Below, in pieces: positions 1 through 3,843 of a DNA stretch of 6,115 nucleotides. Within the stretch, counting starts at the first letter, position 1. Every line of letters starts with the position of its first letter. Source of the stretch: Thermoplasmata archaeon (GTDB lineage Archaea; Thermoplasmatota; Thermoplasmata; Thermoplasmatales; Thermoplasmataceae); the NCBI GenBank assembly GCA_021819605.1, contig JAKAQT010000091.1:1-6115 (forward strand), given 5' to 3'. The notes under the pieces are model-generated. The model saw nothing but the letters and a program-made list of their open reading frames with translations. It searched no databases and was not told the origin of the DNA. Position numbers and translations under genes: made by a program.

Positions 1-5
1 GATCT
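1..5. other. Possible adapter tail at the window start
   Basis: The window opens with GATCT, the last five bases of the Illumina adapter ending CTTCCGATCT. Alone this is weak, about one chance in a thousand, but it mirrors the nine-base match at the other end. Confidence 0.35.
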
Positions 6-65
6 CAGTAGTTTCTTTTCCACGGACTCGGGAGTTTCAAATTTCACATAGCTGTTTTTATCCAT
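1..65 (-). CDS. rpl7ae: Ribosomal protein L7Ae, 5' fragment (N-terminal 21 residues)
   Basis: Only the start of this gene is in the window. The reading frame begins MDKNSYVKFETPESVEKKLL, and the SYVKFETPE opening is what I recall for archaeal L7Ae proteins of Thermoplasma type. L7Ae binds kink-turns in 23S rRNA and is also the core protein of box C/D and H/ACA RNPs and of RNase P. The start is well supported: ATG at 65-63 is preceded by AGGAGG at 78-73 with a 7-base spacer, and by a TATA-like element further upstream. The last codons before the edge (bases 1-5, GATCT on the plus strand) may be leftover adapter, so the terminal Arg is doubtful. Assignment rests on about 20 residues from memory of the family, so it is probable rather than certain. 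Confidence 0.62.
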   Translation of the reverse strand, partial: MDKNSYVKFETPESVEKKLLR

Positions 66-70
66 TTTGG

Positions 71-80
71 AACCTCCTTC
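71..80 (-). promoter_or_regulatory. Shine-Dalgarno site of rpl7ae
   Basis: Read on the minus strand this is GAAGGAGGTT, a near-perfect match to the archaeal anti-Shine-Dalgarno, with 7 bases between GGAGG and the ATG at 65. It fixes the start of the partial gene and shows that its message has a leader. Confidence 0.8.
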
Positions 81-107
81 ACTAAGGCAAAACGTAAGCC
101 GTAGACT

Positions 108-120
108 CTATATTAACTTT
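108..120 (-). promoter_or_regulatory. Probable TATA box for rpl7ae
   Basis: The minus strand reads AAAGTTAATATAG, an A-rich BRE-like stretch followed by a TATA-like core. A start of transcription about 25 bases downstream would fall near base 85. That gives a leader of about 20 bases that contains the ribosome binding site, a consistent arrangement. Spacing and composition are the only evidence. Confidence 0.45.
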
Positions 121-207
121 CTCAGGTATATGGCTCTTCTGCAATTATTGCCAGAATATGGTCAACGGCACGGGCAATTGTATGGAAAAATTCAATGTGC
201 GCAATCA

Positions 208-309
208 GGCGCCCGAACAGGGATGGGCTGCTGGCGAACCAAAGCCCAAGCCACACTGGGCGCCACGTCCACAGTATCGCCCCGGAGACAGGATTTCAGG
301 TGTTTTTTT
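208..309 (+). ncRNA. Candidate structured small RNA (GC-rich nested hairpin plus oligo-T end)
   Basis: Bases 208-267 are about 70% G+C, far above the surroundings, and fold into nested helices. GGCGCCC (208-214) pairs perfectly with GGGCGCC (258-264). Inside, TGGGCT (224-229) pairs with AGCCCA (243-248), and TGG (232-234) pairs with CCA (239-241) around a CGAA loop. The two helices are separated by a symmetrical 9-by-9 internal loop (215-223 and 249-257). A run of seven T at 303-309 would end a plus-strand transcript. The shape loosely recalls an H/ACA guide hairpin, but the lower stem is followed by ACG rather than ACA, and I see no kink-turn. The 5' end and even the strand are uncertain, because the inverted repeats fold on either strand; the T run favours plus. 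It could instead be a leader of the VOC gene, or chance pairing in GC-rich DNA. Confidence 0.35.
303..309 (+). terminator. Oligo-T transcription stop
   Basis: Seven consecutive T residues follow the GC-rich foldable segment. Oligo-T runs on the non-template strand are the usual archaeal intrinsic terminator. It lies 58 bases before the VOC start, so it would separate any upstream transcript from that gene. Confidence 0.4.
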
Positions 310-367
310 CAATCTTTGCAAAGTATGTGAAGGGCAAACTGGTTTAGCTTCCTTCAGATATGCTGCC

Positions 368-724
368 ATGGAATTCAAAGGAATAGGGTGGGTCGGCTAC
401 AGGGCTAGGAATTACCAACCGGTTGTGAAAATTTTTCAGAAGGTTCTGCAAATGGATACAGCAGAAGCCGGTGAGGATTACACACTTATCAGATTTTCAG
501 GTGGAGATGAACTTGAAATAATGAAAGTGTCCGGAGAAGATCATGTTACTGGGGCAGGGCGATCAGCCACAGTGCCAGGATTTGTCGTGGACAGTATTTC
601 CGAAGGCATTTCCAGGATCAGGGATGTCGGCTTGAGTATCACATCACCGGTCCAGTATGGAAACGACGGATCATGCTGGGTGCATTTTCAATTGCCTGAC
701 GGTTCAGAGTGGGAACTGAAATAG
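368..724 (+). CDS. VOC-superfamily (glyoxalase/bleomycin-resistance fold) protein
   Basis: This is a 118-residue single-module VOC protein. The first half has the strand-helix pattern GIGWVGYRARNYQPVVKIFQ (residues 5-24) followed by KVLQM, the usual place of 'FY..vLG'. A GDELEIM strand with Glu50 follows. The second half repeats the pattern with PGFVVDSISEGISRI (70-84) and ends in LPDGSEWELK, the equivalent of the family's DPDGN..EL ending (Glu116). VOC proteins pair two such modules to make a metal or ligand site. Here the two Glu positions are kept, but no His stands at the usual first-strand or third-strand ligand positions, so classical glyoxalase I chemistry is doubtful and no substrate can be named. 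The frame stays open back to an ATG at 158, but the fold starts at 368, the upstream part is the GC-rich foldable region, and there is no in-frame start between 182 and 368. No clear Shine-Dalgarno precedes 368; a weak TTTAGCTT at 343-350 would fit a leaderless message. Confidence 0.8.
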   Translation: MEFKGIGWVGYRARNYQPVVKIFQKVLQMDTAEAGEDYTLIRFSGGDELEIMKVSGEDHVTGAGRSATVPGFVVDSISEGISRIRDVGLSITSPVQYGNDGSCWVHFQLPDGSEWELK

Positions 725-741
725 TGGAACTGCATTGGAAG

Positions 742-762
742 TCCCTTCTAAATTGTAAGGGA
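742..762. terminator. Inverted repeat between convergent genes, possible bidirectional transcript end
   Basis: TCCCTT (742-747) and AAGGGA (757-762) form a perfect 6-base-pair inverted repeat with a 9-base loop. It lies in the 79-base gap between the stops of the VOC gene and kdgA. Read on the minus strand, a T5 run (766-762) lies against the hairpin, so it could help end the kdgA transcript. Archaeal termination does not need a hairpin, so this is a suggestion from position and symmetry. Confidence 0.4.
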
Positions 763-803
763 AAAATAGAATTTTGGGAATATGGACCATTACGGAAAGA
801 AGC

Positions 804-1676
804 TTAATCCAGCGTATCCATGGCCCTGTTCACTATGTTCCTGGCTGTTTCTGACGGCTCCACCATTGGAGACCTGTACCCGCCCTTAAGACCGAACTTC
901 GTGTAGAATGCGTAATAATAAGCTGATGGAAATCTTGAAGTAAGCAGTGACCTGATTACCGGGTCTATCTTCTGCATCTGCGTTTTTCTCGCAGCATCAA
1001 GTTTTCCGGATGTGAATTCCCTGTACGCGGTTACGACCGGTTTGCTGAAATTGGTAAGCCCACAAACCCCGCCATCGGCACCTATGGACATGGATGGTAT
1101 CAGGAGATCATCCTGTCCCTGAAAAATCGCGAAATCCGGTCCAGAGAACTGCATTATGTCCGAGAAGTAGCGCATATCGGCAGAACTCTCCTTCAGCCCT
1201 ATTATTTCTGAAAATTCATCCTTCAGCGTTTTAACGGTTTCCGGCTCAATTCTTGCGCCGCACAGCTGAGGTATATTGTAGATGAAAGTCTCCTTCCTGA
1301 CAGTGCCGATAACTTCCCTGAAATGCTTCAGTATCTCTTCCTGCCCGGCAGTGATATAATAGGTGGGCATCAGAACCAGTGCATCTGCACCGGCATCCTT
1401 TGCATGCTTGCCAAGCTTCACTGATTCCTGCGTTGAAGAGGACCCGATCCCTGCAAGTACCTTCATGCCCTGACTGTGTTCAACCACAAACTCCAGAAAC
1501 TTCATCCTCTCATCAGTGGACAGGAATGGAAAGAGTCCGGTGCTTCCGTTTGGAAACAGGCCGTATATCCCGGTGCCCTTGAGATAGTCAAGAAGCTTTG
1601 CTGTGGCGTCATAATCTATTTCCCCGTTCTGCCTGAATGGCGTGACCATTGGGGTTATTATTCCACTCATTTTCAT
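804..1676 (-). CDS. kdgA: 2-keto-3-deoxygluconate aldolase (DHDPS/NAL superfamily)
   Basis: This complete 290-residue protein belongs to the class I, TIM-barrel dihydrodipicolinate synthase/N-acetylneuraminate lyase family, whose members are usually about 290-300 residues. Visible hallmarks are the N-terminal GIITPMVTPF, the substrate-carboxylate loop NGSTG (43-47), Tyr133 in YNIP, and the Schiff-base Lys162 in GLKESS. FPNGSTGLFPFLSTDER (41-57) has the 'TGL.P.LS..E' form of archaeal KDG aldolases rather than the TGE form of true DapA. The expected reaction is reversible cleavage of 2-keto-3-deoxygluconate to pyruvate and glyceraldehyde in the cytoplasm, in the non-phosphorylated Entner-Doudoroff route known for Thermoplasma and Picrophilus. 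A different 2-keto-3-deoxy sugar acid substrate is possible. The ATG at 1676 was chosen because a TATA-like box lies 25 bases upstream, which fits a leaderless message; a second Met two codons on is the alternative. The gene lies 62 bases downstream of an unknown gene on the same strand but seems to have its own promoter. Confidence 0.85.
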   Translation of the reverse strand: MKMSGIITPMVTPFRQNGEIDYDATAKLLDYLKGTGIYGLFPNGSTGLFPFLSTDERMKFLEFVVEHSQGMKVLAGIGSSSTQESVKLGKHAKDAGADALVLMPTYYITAGQEEILKHFREVIGTVRKETFIYNIPQLCGARIEPETVKTLKDEFSEIIGLKESSADMRYFSDIMQFSGPDFAIFQGQDDLLIPSMSIGADGGVCGLTNFSKPVVTAYREFTSGKLDAARKTQMQKIDPVIRSLLTSRFPSAYYYAFYTKFGLKGGYRSPMVEPSETARNIVNRAMDTLD

Positions 1677-1697
1677 AATTTAGTAATGTGATCAAGG

Positions 1698-1705
1698 AAT
1701 AAAAA
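1698..1705 (-). promoter_or_regulatory. TATA box of kdgA, leaderless arrangement
   Basis: The minus strand reads TTTTTATT, centred about 25 bases before the kdgA ATG. This places the transcription start at or next to the start codon. No Shine-Dalgarno lies between. Two TGATC copies flank the box (minus-strand starts near 1711 and 1694), in direct orientation and 17 bases apart, a possible operator. The same T-rich stretch could also end transcripts from the gene upstream. Confidence 0.5.
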
Positions 1706-1738
1706 GGATCATAATTAATCCAGCAACGGAATGGTGCA

Positions 1739-2350
1739 CTATAGATTATATCCTATATTCTCAGTTCTGAGGACATCTACAAGTGCCTTGGGAAGGCCCC
1801 TGGCCACCAGATAGTCCCAGTCGGGTATCACTCCCCTTCCTATTGCCAGATTGATTATCTCATTGATGGGCATGAATATGGTACTTGGTGCATGAACAGT
1901 ACCCAGCAACCATGGTGGATAGTCGAAATAATCCTTGAGCCTGCCAGGCACCACATCGGTAAGAAGTTCATTCAGAATTGAGGCAACCTTCCTGTTGTAA
2001 TACCATTTCTTCACTGGCGAATTGGCAAATCCCGGATTCGGGACATAAACTTTCCACTCTAGGCCGTATGCCTCCTGGGAATCGAGCTGTAATGAAGTGT
2101 TTCCGAAGTTGTCAATATCGGACCTAGGCGGAGTTTCCTCGGCACCTGTGGCTGCGTTAACGACCTTTGCACCGAATCTGTTGAACAGGCTAAGATGCTT
2201 GTCTATTACCCTCTCCAGTTCCTGGGCTTCTGCGGAAGATATGGTTATATCATTTTCAAACTGCTCTGAAATCTCAGGCAGATCCTCGATTCTGGAATTC
2301 ATTATGACCTTAAGATAATAGTTGAACCTATCCCCGCTCATGTTTTTCAT
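1739..2350 (-). CDS. Unrecognised 203-residue soluble protein
   Basis: I do not recognise this family. The predicted protein has no signal peptide, no membrane segment, no Cys pair and no nucleotide-binding loop. The N-terminal third (about 1-60) is charged and helical, with MNSRIEDLPEISEQF and AEAQELERVIDKHL. The middle (about 70-115) is polar and Pro/Asn-rich. The C-terminal part is richer in aromatics and hydrophobics, with KKWYYNRKVASILNELL (114-130), DYFDYPPWLLG (140-150) and IPDWDYLVARGLPKALVDVL (175-194), and looks like a compact domain. Codon use and frame length support a real gene, as do a strong TATA box and an AAGGAGA site upstream. The ATG at 2350 is used; an in-frame ATG at 2341 (MSGDRF, 200 residues) gives a longer Shine-Dalgarno spacing and is possible. 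It is divergent from the 319-residue gene and lies 62 bases upstream of kdgA. A link to sugar metabolism cannot be claimed from position alone. Confidence 0.8.
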   Translation of the reverse strand: MKNMSGDRFNYYLKVIMNSRIEDLPEISEQFENDITISSAEAQELERVIDKHLSLFNRFGAKVVNAATGAEETPPRSDIDNFGNTSLQLDSQEAYGLEWKVYVPNPGFANSPVKKWYYNRKVASILNELLTDVVPGRLKDYFDYPPWLLGTVHAPSTIFMPINEIINLAIGRGVIPDWDYLVARGLPKALVDVLRTENIGYNL

Positions 2351-2353
2351 GGT

Positions 2354-2359
2354 CTCCTT
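2354..2359 (-). promoter_or_regulatory. Shine-Dalgarno-like AAGGAG before the 203-residue gene
   Basis: The minus strand reads AAGGAGACC immediately before ATG 2350, a spacer of only 3 bases from GGAG. The in-frame ATG at 2341 would have 12 bases. Neither spacing is ideal, so the start stays open between the two. Confidence 0.45.
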
Positions 2360-2380
2360 TGATGTTCATAACCAACTTCT

Positions 2381-2390
2381 GTATATATAG
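2381..2390 (-). promoter_or_regulatory. TATA box of the 203-residue gene
   Basis: The minus strand reads CTATATATAC, the best TATA match in the window. A start about 25 bases downstream falls near 2361, giving a leader of about 10 bases that just includes the AAGGAG site. Confidence 0.6.
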
Positions 2391-2473
2391 TTAGCTGGTC
2401 ACGCTTCCTTTTTCGTCTTCATTTGTGTTTGCTGATCAAACAGTGCAATACATGTTAATCAACTCTGTGCACC

Positions 2474-2503
2474 AGTATTTATGTTTAAAGAGACATTAAG
2501 GAG
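2474..2503 (+). promoter_or_regulatory. Promoter/ribosome-binding region of the 319-residue gene
   Basis: A TATTTATG element (2476-2483) lies about 28 bases before ATG 2507, and AAGGAG (2498-2503) lies 3 bases before it. If the TATA-like element is the real promoter, the transcript would start almost at the ATG and exclude the AAGGAG site. An alternative box near 2446-2456 (AATACATGTTA) would give a leader containing it. The sequence does not decide between them. Confidence 0.35.
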
Positions 2504-2506
2504 AGT

Positions 2507-3466
2507 ATGGATACCGACACCGATAGCAGGATCAAAAAATACCTTAGAGACACATTCAACTTACGAAATATAATTGAGAGAGTCCCGTTCAGGGCTCCCC
2601 CCAGTGAATCTGGTACCTGGATTCTTGCTCCGTGGGCTCTGGAAAGCATTTCCCTGAATTGCAGATTGCCAGTTGAAGAGGTTATCCGTTATCTTAAATC
2701 AGTGCCTGAAGTGGAAATTGAAACCCAGGACTACGGTGATGATAAAATCTCAGTTGCACGGTGGACTGGATCTGAACCACCTTCAGATCCCGCTGTAATG
2801 CCGCTGCGGGATCCCGGGAGAAGAATACGAGATTTCATCAATCTGCATATCTACAATTATCTGGTGGGACGCACCGGCATTGAAAACAGGCCTGTGAAAC
2901 TTGAGGACGCACTGTTTGATCTCAAGAACAGTGTTATGCTTCCGGACGACTTCATGCCGGATTATTTAATGGGAAATCTGGAGGGGGAGAATATTCCAAG
3001 GACAGATTATGTCATGGAGAATTTGCAGCCATTTTCTGGCAGAACTGATATTTACTGCTATTTTGAGTCTTCTCATAAGATTCCAGGTGGTGTTGCATAT
3101 CTTTTTGCTGCATCACCGGAACCGGGAAGTGTAAATGGCAACCAGGGAATAGAAAAAATGATAGGGGATTCTTTCAGATCGCTTTCACGGGATCCGGATT
3201 ATGTGCATTTTGAGCTTTCACGATACATAAAGACCATACTGTTCAACATCCAGAGATACAGGTCCAGTGAGCTGCGGAGACCCCTGCCTCCCCCTCGTAT
3301 ACTTGAAATCATGAAGAGTAAAGAAATCATTGCAGAAACCAGTGGAAAATACTCTGTACCGGAAGGAATATCCGCCGAACATCTTGAAAGAATACTTGAA
3401 ACTGAGAAAAATGCTGCTAAAGCCCTATCCAAAAGATGGCTGGAAAGTATGGGGGAACCGGCTTAG
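2507..3466 (+). CDS. Unrecognised 319-residue protein with a possible winged-helix segment
   Basis: I do not recognise this family. The protein looks soluble: no signal peptide or membrane helix. Residues about 38-86 have a winged-helix-like order: a helix (ALESISLNCRL), a turn, a second helix (PVEEVIRYLKSVPEV), then a hairpin (EVEIETQDYGDDKISVARW). This is inference from pattern only. A middle region (105-200) mixes helices and strands, including DIYCYFESSHKIPGGVAYLF (181-200). The C-terminal part (215-315) is helical and basic, with FELSRYIKTILFNIQRYRSS, a PPPRILEIM turn, and a final charged helix that may be coiled. The ATG at 2507 follows AAGGAGAGT. The gene is divergent from the 203-residue gene, with 156 bases between starts, and its TAG stop overlaps the stop of the membrane-protein gene on the other strand. 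A DNA-binding regulator acting on the shared promoter region would fit but is not shown. Confidence 0.8.
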   Translation: MDTDTDSRIKKYLRDTFNLRNIIERVPFRAPPSESGTWILAPWALESISLNCRLPVEEVIRYLKSVPEVEIETQDYGDDKISVARWTGSEPPSDPAVMPLRDPGRRIRDFINLHIYNYLVGRTGIENRPVKLEDALFDLKNSVMLPDDFMPDYLMGNLEGENIPRTDYVMENLQPFSGRTDIYCYFESSHKIPGGVAYLFAASPEPGSVNGNQGIEKMIGDSFRSLSRDPDYVHFELSRYIKTILFNIQRYRSSELRRPLPPPRILEIMKSKEIIAETSGKYSVPEGISAEHLERILETEKNAAKALSKRWLESMGEPA

Positions 3467-3843
3467 TTCCGGCTCTCCACGCTGCTTTTTGCCTTTCTAA
3501 GTGCAATATTTTCAAGTATCTCAGACCACAGGAGTGCGCCAAATGCCAGAATAAGGCCATAAACCAGGGGGAATACAACAAGAACCAGAACTGGAGAAAG
3601 AGATACTATGCCTCCTATGATGGCTGACAGTTCAGCAACTTTCTGCAGCGGATAGATAAGGTACAATGAAAATGCAGAGGCAATCCCTATTATCAGGCCA
3701 ACTACAAAGGTTTTCCATCCCTTCAGGTACATCAGAGGAATTGCGGCAACAACGGCAAGATACGCAAGTGGAAGAAATAGCAGAGTGGCGTAGGAAACAG
3801 CTGCCGATGCAATTATTGAAATAACCGCCCCAATCTTAGTCAT
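3463..3843 (-). CDS. Small four-helix membrane protein, translationally coupled to the acylase
   Basis: This 126-residue protein is almost wholly hydrophobic. Likely membrane helices are at about 4-22, 22-40, 46-66 and 71-108; the last stretch is long enough to contain one kinked or two short segments, so four or five passes are possible. It ends in a short charged tail (ALRKAKSSVESRN), likely cytoplasmic by the positive-inside rule. I do not recognise a named family. The ATG at 3843 overlaps the acylase stop (ATGACTAA), with GGAGGTGA 9 bases before it, so both proteins are probably made from one message. A TTG at 3849 in the same frame would add two residues and sits 6 bases from the GGAGG core; it cannot be excluded. 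Its stop overlaps the stop of the convergent 319-residue gene. A role in anchoring, exporting or tolerating the acylase product is guesswork from position. Confidence 0.82.
   Translation of the reverse strand: MTKIGAVISIIASAAVSYATLLFLPLAYLAVVAAIPLMYLKGWKTFVVGLIIGIASAFSLYLIYPLQKVAELSAIIGGIVSLSPVLVLVVFPLVYGLILAFGALLWSEILENIALRKAKSSVESRN

Noticed and set aside
141..151. GCAATTATTGC, a perfect 5-base inverted repeat around one base, upstream of the rpl7ae promoter
   Set aside because: Short, AT-rich and seen once; likely chance, no evidence of an operator.
208..273. An H/ACA guide RNA
   Set aside because: The stem-pocket-stem layout is suggestive, but the lower stem is followed by ACG, not ACA, and there is no kink-turn or k-loop in the upper stem.
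196..300. A tRNA, 5S rRNA, SRP RNA or RNase P RNA gene in the GC-rich island
   Set aside because: No T-loop GGTTCRA consensus with matching acceptor stem, and none of the conserved 5S, SRP or RNase P sequence blocks that I know.
67..330. An 87-codon plus-strand frame across the rpl7ae leader region
   Set aside because: It begins inside the rpl7ae ribosome-binding region, has low-complexity, unfamily-like composition and overlaps the GC-rich foldable segment in another frame.
158..367. A 70-residue N-terminal extension of the VOC protein
   Set aside because: The VOC fold begins right at Met 368; the extension is Pro-rich, uses CGC/CGT arginine codons that are uncommon in the neighbours, and coincides with the foldable RNA-like region and T7 run.
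1379..1691. Plus-strand frames inside kdgA
   Set aside because: Antisense shadows of a well-conserved aldolase with no family-like features.
3199..3432. Minus-strand frame within the 319-residue gene
   Set aside because: Lies wholly opposite a longer, well-started gene; its hydrophobicity is a by-product of the reverse reading.
3436..3627. Plus-strand frame opposite the membrane-protein gene
   Set aside because: Shadow of the coupled membrane protein; no promoter or ribosome site.
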